This document shows positions 8,551 to 18,805 of a stretch of DNA of 64,000 nt, piece after piece. This DNA is from Bacteroidota bacterium (GTDB lineage: Bacteria; Bacteroidota; Bacteroidia; Chitinophagales; LD1), in contig JAFDYN010000010.1 in the NCBI GenBank assembly GCA_018267385.1, positions 217,380 to 281,379 on the forward strand, read 5' to 3'. Below the pieces are notes generated by a model, which was given only the letters and a program-made list of their open reading frames with translations, was not told where the DNA came from and did no database searches. The first letter of the stretch is position 1. The number at the start of each line of letters is the position of its first letter. The position numbers were made by a program, and so were the translations under genes.

Positions 8551-10194
8551 TCAGCTCCCGACGATCTGCATGAGCTTTATATTGAGGTTGTCCTCCTTGG
8601 TCAGCTCCAGCTTTTTGCGGATACGCAGCCGGTGGTTTTCTACATTGCGTATAGATGTGGAGAGCAGGCTCGATATTTCTTTAGTATTGAATCCGGACCG
8701 CAGCAGCGCGCATATGCGGCTCTCTGTAGGTGAGAGGTCCGGGTACAGCTGGTGCAGCCGCAGTATATATTCCTTGTTTGTCTCGTCAAATTTCTCGCGG
8801 ATACGCGTCTTCTCATCTTCCTCCCGTATGAATGCAAGGTCAATGGTATGCGTTATTTTTTTGAAATGCTCAGCTGCGCGCGGACTGCGCTGTACCTGCT
8901 CATCTATAGCTGCCCGCAGCTCAGTGAGCAGCGCATCACGCCGCTGTAGGTGATAGGTAGCCATATTGAGTTCCTGGTTTTTCTGTGCCAGCTCTGCCCG
9001 CTGCTGTGCCAGCTCGTACCGGCTTCTCTCCAGCTCGTGTATGGTGGCCATATATTTCACCCGGTTGGATAGTGCCTGCTGCTGGGTCTTCATCTTGCAT
9101 TCATACACCAGGCGAAAGTGTGCCAGCTCAGAGGCGCTGTCGTGTATAGCGCGGTAGTACTCGCAGTAGCTCTCGTGCAGCTCCAGATACAGACCGCTCT
9201 TGTCATCATCTGGCGGCACCAGCGCCGCGCCCTCATCCAGCAGCAGCTTTGCTTTGACCAGGTCACCCATTTTGATATAAAACCGCATCAGAAAAAAGAA
9301 CGAACTGACGATAGCAGCATTATGCCCGGCTTGTGCAGCCCGCTCGCGGTTTTGGCGCGCATATTCCAGCACCCCTGGTTCATTGTTTTCATGCGCCTCT
9401 ATGTCTGCCATCACTGCATAGAGATTGATGTACTGGAGGTGGTGCGGGGGCATATGTTTTACCTGCAGGGTCACGGTCATGCTGCGTTCGGCATATTTCC
9501 TGGCTTCATCCACACGTTTTGATTTGAGGCATAGGTAGGCCAGCTGGAGCCTGGTACCCGCTTCTGCATAGGTGGGTTCGTCTGCATAGCGCTCGCGGAT
9601 AGCAGTCAGCAGCTCCTCTGCGTGTACTATAGATTCCTCTTCAGGCAGTACCAGCATACGGATATCATTCAGGTTCATTGTACACATGATGTACTGCCTC
9701 CTGTCTTCCAGTTTTAGTGCTATTTTTTGGGCCTCTACGAGGTAGTCTATAGCCTCAGTGTGCATATTCATCTGTGCGCACGTATGGCCGCAGATCACAC
9801 AGCTGTTCATGACATAAAACGGCATATCAAGCTGCCGGAACCGATGCAGCGATTGCAGGCCCGCAGCTATAGCATCGTCATGACGCGTCTGCAGCAGGTA
9901 GAGGTGTGCCTTTATATTATAGACACAAGCCAGCTGCTCCGGGCTGCCACGCTCCAGTATATATGCTTCACACTCTTCCAGTAGCTTTTCGGCTTTGCGC
10001 GCATTGTTTATCTCAATCTCGCAGCGTGATAACTGCAGGGTGATATCCATGCGCTCGTGCAGGGGCAGCACTGGCCCCATGGCCTGCAGGTATGGCTCCA
10101 GGGCATTGCGGCAGTCCAGAAAGGACTTCCTCTGATGGAATATGTCATCTGCAGGGCGGGTCAGCTGTGGGGATCCTGTAGCGTCTGATGCCAT
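8551..10194 (-). CDS. TPR-containing LuxR/GerE-type transcriptional regulator (cytoplasmic)
   Basis: 547 aa. Residues about 30-370 are helical TPR-like repeats, a coiled coil follows (ELAQQRAELAQKNQELN), and the C-terminal 65 residues are a LuxR-type helix-turn-helix (LSPTESRICALLRSGFNTKEISSLLSTSIRNVENHR, given here as the span before the final 30 residues). No signal peptide or membrane helix is present, unlike many Bacteroidota TPR-LuxR proteins. It is transcribed divergently from the giant fibre gene across about 90 bases, so it may control that gene; this is inference from position. ATG start at 10194. Confidence 0.85.
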   Translation of the reverse strand: MASDATGSPQLTRPADDIFHQRKSFLDCRNALEPYLQAMGPVLPLHERMDITLQLSRCEIEINNARKAEKLLEECEAYILERGSPEQLACVYNIKAHLYLLQTRHDDAIAAGLQSLHRFRQLDMPFYVMNSCVICGHTCAQMNMHTEAIDYLVEAQKIALKLEDRRQYIMCTMNLNDIRMLVLPEEESIVHAEELLTAIRERYADEPTYAEAGTRLQLAYLCLKSKRVDEARKYAERSMTVTLQVKHMPPHHLQYINLYAVMADIEAHENNEPGVLEYARQNRERAAQAGHNAAIVSSFFFLMRFYIKMGDLVKAKLLLDEGAALVPPDDDKSGLYLELHESYCEYYRAIHDSASELAHFRLVYECKMKTQQQALSNRVKYMATIHELERSRYELAQQRAELAQKNQELNMATYHLQRRDALLTELRAAIDEQVQRSPRAAEHFKKITHTIDLAFIREEDEKTRIREKFDETNKEYILRLHQLYPDLSPTESRICALLRSGFNTKEISSLLSTSIRNVENHRLRIRKKLELTKEDNLNIKLMQIVGS

Positions 10195-10285
10195 AGCTTA
10201 AATATACTCAAAATCGCATAGAGTAGTTTTTGTGTAGTGACAGACAGTAGGTTGTTCGCTTGCTTTGCATCACACCCGGATAATC

Positions 10286-13200
10286 ATGAAAAAGAAAACC
10301 TACCTCGTTTCTATTTTGTTTTTTGTCATAGCCAGGCTCGCCGCTCAAGCGCCACCGCAAGGGATCAACTACCAGGCTATAGTGCGCAATGCGCAGGGGA
10401 GCATTGTAGGCAATGCCCACGTCACGATACGATTTACCATACACGATCAGACAGCTATGGGCACAGTCGTATTTCAGGAGACTCATGCGCAGACTACCAA
10501 TCAGTTTGGTCTTTTCAATGCTGTGATCGGTACCGGTGGCGGGAGCCTCGCTTCAGTGGCCTGGGGCAGCGGGCCTAAGTTTCTGCAGGTAGAGGCAGAT
10601 ATAAATGGCGGTGGCACCTATACAGATATGGGCACCAATCAGATGATGAGTGTGCCTTACGCCTTATTTGCCGGCAATGCGGGTGGCGGGGTTACTGGCC
10701 CGACCGGAGCACGGGGCAGCACTGGCGCTACGGGCGCTAATGGTCCTACCGGCCCAGCCGGTGCTACAGGTCCGCAGGGGGCCAATGGATTAGCCGGAGC
10801 GACTGGTGCAGCAGGTACGCAGGGGCCTACAGGAGCTAATGGCGCTACCGGCCCCTCTGGCAATGATGGCGCTACAGGCGCACAAGGTCCGACTGGTGCT
10901 ACCGGTATTACCGGTCCGACTGGCCCACAAGGAGCAACTGGCGTACCCGGAACGACAGGAGTAAATGGTATAAATGGCACTCCCGGCGCAACAGGCCCCA
11001 CCGGAGCACAAGGCAACACCGGAAATGATGGTGTCACAGGCCCCACAGGACCGACCGGTGCAGGCGGTGGTGCTACTGGTCCCACAGGTTCATCAGGGAG
11101 TGACGGCGCAACAGGCGCACAAGGTCCGACTGGTGCTACCGGTATTACCGGTCCGACTGGCCCACAAGGAGCAACTGGCGTACCCGGAACGACAGGAATA
11201 AATGGCGCCAATGGCACTCCCGGCGCAACAGGCCCCACCGGTGCACAAGGCAACACCGGAAATGATGGTATCACAGGCCCCACAGGACCGACAGGTGCAG
11301 GCGGTGGTGCTACTGGTCCCACAGGACCATCAGGTAGTGATGGCGCTACAGGCGCACAAGGCCCGACAGGTGCCCAGGGTGCCACTGGCTTGCCTGGCGT
11401 GACAGGAGCAAACGGTATCAATGGCGCTACTGGTGCGACAGGGCCAACTGGTCCCTCAGGTAGTGACGGCGCCACTGGGGCACAAGGCCCAGCAGGTTTT
11501 CAAGGCCCTACAGGTGCTGCCGGTATTACCGGTCCGACTGGCGCACAAGGTGCCACTGGATCACCCGGAGTCACTGGGATAAATGGTACTCCCGGTGCAA
11601 CAGGTCCCACCGGCCCCTCTGGCAATGATGGCGCTACTGGGGCACAAGGCCCGACAGGCGCCCAAGGTGCCACTGGCGTGCCCGGCGCGACTGGAGCAAA
11701 CGGTAGCAATGGCGCTACTGGTGTTACGGGGCCCACAGGACCATCAGGAAATGATGGCGCTACTGGCCCGCAAGGCCCGGCAGGTTTGCAAGGCTCGACT
11801 GGAGCAAACGGTAGCAATGGCGCTATTGGTGTTACGGGTCCCACAGGACCATCAGGTAATGATGGCGCCCAAGGTGCCACTGGCGTGCCCGGCGCGACTG
11901 GAGCAAACGGTATCAATGGCGCTACAGGTGTGACAGGCCCCACAGGACCATCAGGTAATGACGGCGCAACAGGTGCACAAGGCCCGACAGGTGTGCAAGG
12001 CAACACTGGGGCTACCGGTCCTACCGGACTGCTAGGTGCGGCAGGTGGAGACCTGAGCGGCACATATCCTAATCCATCCGTGACCTCCCTGCAAGGTGTA
12101 CCGGTATCCGCAGCCGCTCCCGCTGCTAATACTTTGCTGGAGTATAATGGCACACAGTGGGTGCCGGTCACAGTAGATAGTTTGCCGAAGGCAAATCAAT
12201 ATATCTGGAACCAGACTGCTACAAACCAGGTAGCAGGATTCCAGATCAATGGCAATGGTCTCTTCAATGGCGGGCGTATAGGCATAGGTACTACATCTCC
12301 TGCGTTTCCGCTCGAGGTGCGGGATACATTTACCACTGCTTTCAGTACAGATGCGATGCTATCGGCAGCCATAGGAGATCCACAGTTTCAGCTCGTAGCC
12401 CGCAAAGGGATAGTGGGCAATAGCGTAGACGGCATCACTAATGAGATAGGAGTGGCCTATGGGGGTACCCTGGCCAGTGCGATGATCAGGTTTCACAGGG
12501 CCATCTTTGGCACAGATGGCTATATGAGCTTCTCTACCAATAATGATACAGAGCGCATGCGTATAGACAATAGTGGCAATGTAGGTATCAATACTACTGC
12601 GCCTCAGACCAAACTACACGTCTCCGGTGGGGGCCTGCTGGTAGAGGGTACCACTGGTGCTATACCGGCATCAGGTGCCGGTACGCGACTGATGTGGTAT
12701 CCGGCCAAAGCTGCTTTTCGTGCAGGCGCTGCCACCGCCACAGAGTGGGACGATGCCAATGTGGGCACGTATAGCTTTGCTACAGGCATCACCACTACTG
12801 CCAGTGGCGCCTATGGCAGCGTAGCTATGATCAATCAGGCCACGGCCAGCGGCTCCAGTTCCTTTGCCGCCGGCTGGCTGGCTACTGCCAGTGCGAGTGA
12901 TGCGGTAGCTATCGGATCGCACAATACCGCTGCTGGTGTCAATAGCCTCGCTATGGGATACGGATGTACTGCCAGCAGTCAATACAGCATGGCCATGGGG
13001 CACTCCAGCCAGGCCGTAGGCTATGGTGACGTAGCGATAGGCGAGTCCAATGTCGCATCGGGCGGCGATGCTACCGCATTTGGCGCGCTCGATACGGCAT
13101 CGGGCACCTTTAGCACGGCACTGGGCTGGGCCTCACGGGCGGGCGGGCGCTACAGTTTCGCCGCAGGCGAGGCCAATAAGGCTATGGGCTGGGCCAGTGT

Positions 13201-14695
13201 GACACTTGGCGAAGGCAATGTCGTGACCTCCTCAGATGCCACAGCATTTGGTGCGCTGAATAAGGTCTACCACAACTTTAGTACGGCAGGTGGCGAGTAT
13301 TGTGTCATCACGGGCCAGTATAGCACCTGTATGGGCTATCTGGATACAGCCAGCGGCACCTTTAGTGATGCGTTTGGAGCCTTTACCAGGTCGGGTGGCA
13401 CGGCTAGTTTCACAGCCGGCTATGGTACTATAGCCAGCGGCAATGAAGCTGTGGCGATCGGCTACTTTGACACAGCTACAGCTACCACGGCAGTGGCGCT
13501 GGGCAGTAGCAATAATGTGAGTGGCGCTTACTCCGCAGCTATGGGTGTGTCAAACAAGGTGAGCGGTGTCGCCGGCATTGCGCTGGGCGGTTCCAATACT
13601 GTCTCTGGCAACAGCAGCGTGGCCATAGGCAATAACAACACTGTGCCCTCTTTTGGTGAGATGGTGGTGGGGCAGTACAATACCAGCTATACACCGTCAT
13701 CTGCTACAGGCTGGGTCAGCACAGACCGCCTTTTCACGATAGGCAATGGTACCTCTACTGCTGCTACCAGCAATGCGGTGACAGTGCTCAAAAGTGGCAA
13801 TGTAGGCATCGGCACAGCTACACCTGCCGCACCGCTCCATATCGCTACGGGCCTGAGTACCGGTATGACCACACCCAGCCTGACACGCACCTATTTCAAC
13901 GCAGGCTCGGGCACAGGCGGTTTCACTGCCGGCACCTCTACCAGCGGCAATATAATGGTAGAGGCAGATGGCTACTACTGGGCCAACGGCGGCGGCTATG
14001 TAGCCACATCTGATGAACGCATCAAAAACATACGCGGCCTGACCGATAATGCAAAGGACCTCGAAACTATACGGCAGATACGAATCACTGACTATACCTA
14101 TCGCGATGTAGTAGCCAATGGCGACGCTCCTCAGAAAAAGGTGATAGCTCAACAGCTAGATACAGTATATCCGCAGGCTGTGAAGAAGAATACTATCCCC
14201 CAGTTCATACCAAACATCTATCAGAATGCGGTCAGCTATACAGCCACAGACAGCCTCCTGACCATCCGGCTGTCAGATGAAGTATGCACCACCCGTGACA
14301 TGCAGCCAGGTAGTATATGCAAGGTATATGCCTATGGCAAGGAAGATAGCGCTGGCCGCGATATAAAGGGCCGCATAGTCAGTGCGGATGCGCATCAGCT
14401 GGTACTACAGGTAGATAGCTTTGATAGTGATAGGTATGATAGCAGGCTATTCGTCTACGGCACGCAGATACATGACCTGCTGTCCGTAGACTATGAGGCG
14501 ATAGCGATGCTCAATGTATCCGCCACGCAAGAGCTGGCCCGGCAGGTAGAAATACTCAAAGCAGAGAGAGAAACCCTCCGCGCTGAGATGGCCGCACTAC
14601 GCGCAGCTCACAAGGATCAAACCGATCTCATGAGGGTAATGAAAGCTCAGATGGATGCCATAGGTGAAAGATTCAATATCACTACGGGCAGATAG
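10286..14695 (+). CDS. Giant collagen-like surface fibre with YadA-type head repeats and S74 intramolecular chaperone
   Basis: 1469 aa from ATG 10286, where the signal peptide [20 protein letters not shown] begins; a TTG at 10265 is unlikely. Order: signal peptide; a Bacteroidota fibre N-domain ([13 protein letters not shown], residues 25-135); about 150 Gly-X-Y triplets (138-587) rich in GPTG and GATG; a linker with [10 protein letters not shown]; YadA/Hep_Hag head repeats (about 825-1145, AMG/AIG/ASG periodicity); then a peptidase S74 domain starting at S1242 in SDERIK (Ser1242/Lys1247 dyad); and a coiled coil. S74 domains trimerise fibres and then cut themselves off before the Ser. There is no T9SS tail, so the anchoring route is unclear. 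Within the collagen region a 237-base block is duplicated (10874, 11111, 11348). Confidence 0.88.
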   Translation: MKKKTYLVSILFFVIARLAAQAPPQGINYQAIVRNAQGSIVGNAHVTIRFTIHDQTAMGTVVFQETHAQTTNQFGLFNAVIGTGGGSLASVAWGSGPKFLQVEADINGGGTYTDMGTNQMMSVPYALFAGNAGGGVTGPTGARGSTGATGANGPTGPAGATGPQGANGLAGATGAAGTQGPTGANGATGPSGNDGATGAQGPTGATGITGPTGPQGATGVPGTTGVNGINGTPGATGPTGAQGNTGNDGVTGPTGPTGAGGGATGPTGSSGSDGATGAQGPTGATGITGPTGPQGATGVPGTTGINGANGTPGATGPTGAQGNTGNDGITGPTGPTGAGGGATGPTGPSGSDGATGAQGPTGAQGATGLPGVTGANGINGATGATGPTGPSGSDGATGAQGPAGFQGPTGAAGITGPTGAQGATGSPGVTGINGTPGATGPTGPSGNDGATGAQGPTGAQGATGVPGATGANGSNGATGVTGPTGPSGNDGATGPQGPAGLQGSTGANGSNGAIGVTGPTGPSGNDGAQGATGVPGATGANGINGATGVTGPTGPSGNDGATGAQGPTGVQGNTGATGPTGLLGAAGGDLSGTYPNPSVTSLQGVPVSAAAPAANTLLEYNGTQWVPVTVDSLPKANQYIWNQTATNQVAGFQINGNGLFNGGRIGIGTTSPAFPLEVRDTFTTAFSTDAMLSAAIGDPQFQLVARKGIVGNSVDGITNEIGVAYGGTLASAMIRFHRAIFGTDGYMSFSTNNDTERMRIDNSGNVGINTTAPQTKLHVSGGGLLVEGTTGAIPASGAGTRLMWYPAKAAFRAGAATATEWDDANVGTYSFATGITTTASGAYGSVAMINQATASGSSSFAAGWLATASASDAVAIGSHNTAAGVNSLAMGYGCTASSQYSMAMGHSSQAVGYGDVAIGESNVASGGDATAFGALDTASGTFSTALGWASRAGGRYSFAAGEANKAMGWASVTLGEGNVVTSSDATAFGALNKVYHNFSTAGGEYCVITGQYSTCMGYLDTASGTFSDAFGAFTRSGGTASFTAGYGTIASGNEAVAIGYFDTATATTAVALGSSNNVSGAYSAAMGVSNKVSGVAGIALGGSNTVSGNSSVAIGNNNTVPSFGEMVVGQYNTSYTPSSATGWVSTDRLFTIGNGTSTAATSNAVTVLKSGNVGIGTATPAAPLHIATGLSTGMTTPSLTRTYFNAGSGTGGFTAGTSTSGNIMVEADGYYWANGGGYVATSDERIKNIRGLTDNAKDLETIRQIRITDYTYRDVVANGDAPQKKVIAQQLDTVYPQAVKKNTIPQFIPNIYQNAVSYTATDSLLTIRLSDEVCTTRDMQPGSICKVYAYGKEDSAGRDIKGRIVSADAHQLVLQVDSFDSDRYDSRLFVYGTQIHDLLSVDYEAIAMLNVSATQELARQVEILKAERETLRAEMAALRAAHKDQTDLMRVMKAQMDAIGERFNITTGR
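10874..11347 (+). repeat. 237-base tandem repeat inside the collagen region
   Basis: The block starting at 10874 (ACAGGCGCACAAGGTCCG) is repeated almost base for base at 11111. A truncated third copy begins at 11348. The period of 237 bases is 79 codons and keeps frame, but 79 is not a multiple of three, so the Gly-X-Y register is reset by a GAGGG-type interruption (residues [11 protein letters not shown]) in each unit. Confidence 0.8.
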
Positions 14696-14722
14696 GGGCA
14701 GTATTTATATTATCAGGGTTAG

Positions 14723-14755
14723 GGCGCTTTCTGCATTAGCGGAAGCGCCTTTTTA
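14723..14755 (+). terminator. Terminator after the fibre gene
   Basis: A stem of nine pairs, one of them a G-T wobble (14723-14731 with 14741-14749, GGCGCTTTC/GGAAGCGCC), is followed by TTTTTATT. It lies 28 bases past the stop and 78 bases before lpxD. Confidence 0.85.
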
Positions 14756-14832
14756 TTCCATTTGAGATACCTGCGGATAGCATCTCCGTTGGTAGGGTTG
14801 GGAGAGGTGTTGTATTTATTATATTCGCTTTG

Positions 14833-15861
14833 ATGCAATTCACAGCCAGAGACATAGCTGCACTGCTCGGAGGCCGCCTCGAGGGCAATCCCGACCATGC
14901 CGTGACCACTATAGCCAAGATAGAAGAAGCCCACCAAGGTGCGCTCTCCTTCATAGCCAATCCAAAGTATGAGCAGTTTGCTCAGACGGCGCCTGCTGGT
15001 ATCCTGCTGATAGGAGAGTCGCTGGCAGTGACCAATGACAGGATAGGTGCTATCATCCGTGTGAAAGATCCCTATGCAGCTTTCACTACGCTGCTGGAGC
15101 TGTATCAGCAGGTCATGGCATCTGCACAGAAGAATGGCATCCAGCAGCCATCGCACATCGGTCAGAATACCAAGCATGGCGATGGCCTGTTCCTGGGTGC
15201 CTTTGCCTATATAGGAGACAATGTGACCATCGGTGCCAATGTCCGCATCTATCCATCTGCTTTCATAGGCGATGGCGTGACCATCGGAGATAACACCACG
15301 ATCCACGCTGGCGCGAAAGTCTACGAAGGCTGCCGCATAGGTAAGGATTGCACTATCCACGCAGGTGTGGTGATAGGCGGCGATGGCTTCGGCTTTGCCC
15401 CGCTGGCAGATGGCACTTTCAAAAAAGTACCGCAGCTCGGCATCGTAGAGATAGGCGACCGCGTAGAGATAGGCGCCAATACCGTGATAGACCGCGCCAC
15501 CATGGGCGCCACCGTAGTGCGCGATGGTGTGAAGCTGGACAACCTGATCCACATAGCGCACAATGTAGAAGTGGGCGACAACACCGTGATAGCCGCGCAA
15601 ACAGGTGTCTCAGGGAGCACACGCATTGGCAAACAAGTCATGATAGGCGGCCAGGTAGGCATCGTAGGCCACATCCGGATAGCAGACGGTGTCAAGATCA
15701 ATGCCCAGAGCGGTGTTTCAAAATCCATAGAGACTGAGGGCCGCGCTGTGACAGGCTCTCCCGCCGGCGACTTCCGCGATCACTACAAGGGTCTCGCTCA
15801 TATCAAGCTCATACCAGAGCTGATGAAGCGTATAGCGGAGCTGGAGAAGAGGCTGGGGTAA
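14833..15861 (+). CDS. lpxD: UDP-3-O-(3-hydroxyacyl)glucosamine N-acyltransferase
   Basis: 342 aa from ATG 14833, preceded by an in-frame TTG. LpxD adds the second 3-hydroxyacyl chain to UDP-3-O-acyl-glucosamine in lipid A synthesis. The N-terminal uridine-binding domain (1-105; GALSFIANPKY) is followed by left-handed beta-helix hexapeptide repeats (about 110-310). The catalytic His is H243 in HIAHNVEVGDNT, and a C-terminal helix ends at 342. In many Bacteroidota lpxD lies in an lpx operon; here it stands alone between terminators, possibly a second lpxD copy (GT-A-independent acylation of another lipid A precursor cannot be excluded). Confidence 0.93.
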   Translation: MQFTARDIAALLGGRLEGNPDHAVTTIAKIEEAHQGALSFIANPKYEQFAQTAPAGILLIGESLAVTNDRIGAIIRVKDPYAAFTTLLELYQQVMASAQKNGIQQPSHIGQNTKHGDGLFLGAFAYIGDNVTIGANVRIYPSAFIGDGVTIGDNTTIHAGAKVYEGCRIGKDCTIHAGVVIGGDGFGFAPLADGTFKKVPQLGIVEIGDRVEIGANTVIDRATMGATVVRDGVKLDNLIHIAHNVEVGDNTVIAAQTGVSGSTRIGKQVMIGGQVGIVGHIRIADGVKINAQSGVSKSIETEGRAVTGSPAGDFRDHYKGLAHIKLIPELMKRIAELEKRLG

Positions 15862-15884
15862 GGCCTTGTTGGCGGGCCTTTTAG
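15860..15884 (+). terminator. Small terminator overlapping the lpxD stop
   Basis: AAGGCC (15860-15865) pairs with GGCCTT (15875-15880), followed by TTTTAG. The stem begins inside the stop codon, so it is weak but well placed. Confidence 0.45.
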
Positions 15885-15930
15885 CACCACTTAAAGTACA
15901 AGATGAGTATATCCTTCCTGACGTACCTTG

Positions 15931-16125
15931 CTATATAGAGCAGGACAGGGAGTCATTATCTTTCAGGGCACAATTGATGTCCGCTTCCATACTGCTGGCG
16001 GCTTTCACCGTATAGTTTATGGTGCCTGTTGTGTTGTTGTTGTAGCAGTGGCAAGTGTACGCTTTGCGGCAGCCGCTGCCACCTATCAGGGCAACTACAG
16101 AGAGCAGGAGTATCAGCTTCTTCAC
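15931..16125 (-). CDS. Small lipoprotein of unknown function
   Basis: 64 aa starting with GTG at 16125; an in-frame TAA lies just upstream, so no longer form is possible. The first 19 residues are a lipoprotein signal ending in a lipobox-like GGSGC, with Cys19 as the predicted lipid site. The mature part is about 45 residues with three more Cys (YTCHCY, NCAL, LSCSI). No family was recognised. It is convergent with lpxD and lies 86 bases downstream of the subtilase gene, with which it may be transcribed. Confidence 0.6.
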   Translation of the reverse strand: MKKLILLLSVVALIGGSGCRKAYTCHCYNNNTTGTINYTVKAASSMEADINCALKDNDSLSCSI

Positions 16126-16211
16126 AGAGTATGGTATTTAAAGATGATATAGATACCTGCAAAATGAGCAAATAAATAGTGAGATGCAAATGGCAGCTAT
16201 CTTTATCAGTG

Positions 16212-17891
16212 TTACAACTTCTCCAGTCTATACTTCCTCGTCCTGTTGATGCTGAGGATGTAGACGCCTGCGGCAAGGTTGGCAGGTGGGGCGATCTCCC
16301 AGATGTTATTGATGAAGGTGATGGTCTGGGCGGAGCCGCTCCATACTTTCTGGCCTGAGATGTCGTAGAGTTCTGCTGTATTGAGGCTATCGTGCAGCAG
16401 GTCTGTCATGACGATCTTTAGTGTACTGGTAAAGGGATTGGGAAAGACGCGGGTATAGTTGACATAGGTCAGTGTGTCCTGCGGGTAGAGCTCCTTTAGT
16501 TTGTCATAGGCCATACCAAAGTCAGGTATGCCGTAGCCATAGTCTGCATCAGGGTGGGTGTACTGTGTACAGCTCTGGCGGACGATGTCTACCAGCTCCA
16601 TATTGGGTACAGAAGGGAAGGCTTGCCTCAGGCAGGCGAAGGCTCCCGCCGTGATCGGCCCGGAAAAAGAGGTGCCATAGTTTGCAATGATCGTGTTAGA
16701 CGGGCTGACCAGATTGGCAGGTGCGCCCTGGGCGCATACGTCGGGTTTCACCTGCCCAGAGGCGTTGGGCCCACGGCTGCTGAAGGAGGCGATCTGTGCA
16801 GACGGAGCTACCGCCCCTACGGTCACTCCGCTATCAGCGTCACCCGGAGTGGCTATATAGTGCCAGGCGTTTGCGCCTTCATTGCCGGCACTGTTTACTA
16901 CTATGATGCCCTTGGAGGCGGCTGTATTCACCGCACGTGCTATGGGTGTGGTATGGCCTGTCATGTCTGCATAAGTGTGGCTGTCTGCAGAGTCTGACTG
17001 GTCAAACGTGGTATAGCCCAGCGAGGTGGAGAAGACATCTGCCCCCATGCTGTCTGCGCGCTCTGCCGCGGCGGCCCAGTAGTACTCCTCTGCGATGGTC
17101 TCAGACCTGTTATCCTCCGTCTGGAAGAGCATGAACTGCGCATTGGGCGCTGTACCTACGATCGTGTAGGGTACATTGGCGGCTATGCAGGAGAAGGTCT
17201 CCTCACCATGCGGGTTAGCACGCGGATTGCCATAGACCTCAAAGGTGTCAAAGACAAAGTTCCAGGTATAAAGCAGCCTCCCCTCCTCAAATACACGGCG
17301 CATGTAGTGACTGCTGTCTGCATAGAGGAAGCCTGCATCCATGATGGCTATCACCACGCTGTCTCCCCAGTAGCCGAGGCCATGGAGGCGATCCAGGTGT
17401 ATCATAGTGGTCTGGCGTGTAGCCGCTCCATAAAAGGTACTGTCTGTAGTAGGTGTTGCAGTTTTGCTGATGCGAGGTGCATCGAGCGCTTTGTACATGG
17501 TATTGGCCCCGCCGCGGCTGAGTACTTTCACCGATGAGACAAAGGGAAAAGCCCCGATGCGCGTGGCCACCGATATATCATCGGTACGGATCAGCAGGCC
17601 ATTGGTCCAGCGCAGCGTAGCAGCTACGCGGCAGAGCGGTGCTATCTGGCGTACATAGGCACCACTGACGGGGATGTCATTTGGCGCTATGGGTATGTGC
17701 TGCTGCCGGCGCCGCTCCAGCGCTTTGGGCGAGAGGAAAGCCTCCGGGTGCCCCAGCGTATATTGGCTTTGCTCTTTGTCACGCAGCTGTACATAGCAGG
17801 TATATGTCTGGGCTATGCAGGGCTGTGACAGGAGCAGTGTGAGGACTGACAGGACGAGGACCAGAGGAGCGCGCGAGGTAGCGTTTATCAT
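16212..17891 (-). CDS. Secreted subtilisin-like serine protease (S8) with T9SS sorting domain
   Basis: 559 aa. Signal peptide 1-28, then a propeptide-like region (LSPKALERRRQQHIPI, about 50-75). The catalytic triad is D185 (IMDAGF), H228 (PHGEET) and S408 (YGTSFSGP), with oxyanion-region N337 in SAGNEG. The last 80 residues (VFPNPFTSTL to YRLEKL) are a type A T9SS sorting domain, so the enzyme should be exported and surface-attached or released. All key residues are present, so it should be active. It is a stand-alone gene. Confidence 0.92.
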   Translation of the reverse strand: MINATSRAPLVLVLSVLTLLLSQPCIAQTYTCYVQLRDKEQSQYTLGHPEAFLSPKALERRRQQHIPIAPNDIPVSGAYVRQIAPLCRVAATLRWTNGLLIRTDDISVATRIGAFPFVSSVKVLSRGGANTMYKALDAPRISKTATPTTDSTFYGAATRQTTMIHLDRLHGLGYWGDSVVIAIMDAGFLYADSSHYMRRVFEEGRLLYTWNFVFDTFEVYGNPRANPHGEETFSCIAANVPYTIVGTAPNAQFMLFQTEDNRSETIAEEYYWAAAAERADSMGADVFSTSLGYTTFDQSDSADSHTYADMTGHTTPIARAVNTAASKGIIVVNSAGNEGANAWHYIATPGDADSGVTVGAVAPSAQIASFSSRGPNASGQVKPDVCAQGAPANLVSPSNTIIANYGTSFSGPITAGAFACLRQAFPSVPNMELVDIVRQSCTQYTHPDADYGYGIPDFGMAYDKLKELYPQDTLTYVNYTRVFPNPFTSTLKIVMTDLLHDSLNTAELYDISGQKVWSGSAQTITFINNIWEIAPPANLAAGVYILSINRTRKYRLEKL

Positions 17892-17939
17892 TACTTAAAG
17901 GTCGCTAATATAGGGGATATGAAATGCTAAAAAAGCTTG

Positions 17940-18680
17940 CTAGTTGCCATAGGCGCGCAGCCTCCACCGGATACGAAAGCCGGTGGCCTTGTTAGGTGTA
18001 TTCCACGAGGCAGACACATCCTGCTTATTGATCACCTCCCACTCCTTGTACATGAGGCCTACATGGAGGGCGTAGGTCTCACGGCTGAGCTTCTTATTGA
18101 TGAGATTTTCCTCATTGACCTCAGTGACCACCAGCGCTGAGTCAAAGCCAAGGCCATTGATAGCTTTGGGACTATTGACCTCTGAGTAGGTGTAGGTCCA
18201 GCCTGCATAGGTCTGGTAGATGTCTGAGGTGGTATCAGAGGCGGGCAGGTAGCTATTGCCATTCCACGTGATGCCATTCACAGGGGGGAAGACCAGCTTG
18301 ATAAAGTGCAGGTCGTCTTCTACCTTTTCATACGTATTGCGCGTGAGGAAGCTGTACCAGGCCCGGTCTACTACACTCAGCGAGCTGGTCGTGTCATAGC
18401 GCTTGCTCACCTCTATGCGGTAGGCCACATTGCCCAGGTTGTCATAAAACGAATCAGATATCAGCTCCTGTATCTGGTAGTGTACTGTATCTACGGTCTG
18501 CACAGGGTCCGAATAGCTGTAAGTGATAGAGTCTACATCAAAGATCAGGTAGTGGCCTACATGCTGCGGCGCATAGTCATAGAGCATAGGCGAGAGGGTC
18601 ATCTTGTCGGTGTCCTGCTTGCATCCGGCCAGGGCCAGCAGGGCTGCTATGATAAGGCTATAAGAGACTCTACGGGTCAT
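17940..18680 (-). CDS. Lipoprotein of unknown function
   Basis: 246 aa from ATG 18680. A longer frame to 18761 adds 27 residues upstream of an obvious lipoprotein signal and was rejected. The signal MTRRVSYSLIIAALLALAGC ends in lipobox ALAGC with Cys20. The mature protein is beta-rich and contains DSITYSYSDPVQTVDTVHYQ and a C-terminal basic segment (RIRWRLRAYGN). It resembles uncharacterised Bacteroidota lipoproteins; no domain was recognised. It lies 48 bases upstream of the subtilase on the same strand. Confidence 0.75.
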   Translation of the reverse strand: MTRRVSYSLIIAALLALAGCKQDTDKMTLSPMLYDYAPQHVGHYLIFDVDSITYSYSDPVQTVDTVHYQIQELISDSFYDNLGNVAYRIEVSKRYDTTSSLSVVDRAWYSFLTRNTYEKVEDDLHFIKLVFPPVNGITWNGNSYLPASDTTSDIYQTYAGWTYTYSEVNSPKAINGLGFDSALVVTEVNEENLINKKLSRETYALHVGLMYKEWEVINKQDVSASWNTPNKATGFRIRWRLRAYGN

Positions 18681-18805
18681 GCGCTGATTTGTATAGACTA
18701 AGTTATAAATAAATCGCAACTGTGGTAGGCTGGTACATATAGCTAGCACCCTACAGTACAATGTGATACGGCCCGGGCAGCCAATAGTTCGCCCGGCACA
18801 AAGGG

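Noticed and set aside
10874..11347. Transposon or CRISPR from the 237-base repeat
   Set aside because: The repeat is in frame and codes for Gly-X-Y units; it is a coding tandem duplication.
10657..12171. Long open frames on the minus strand opposite the collagen region
   Set aside because: They are Pro/Ala/Val-rich shadows of Gly-X-Y codons, with no ribosome site or known family, and lie inside the well-supported fibre gene.
14719..15600. Minus-strand frame covering much of lpxD
   Set aside because: Overlaps a complete lpxD on the other strand and has no family pattern.
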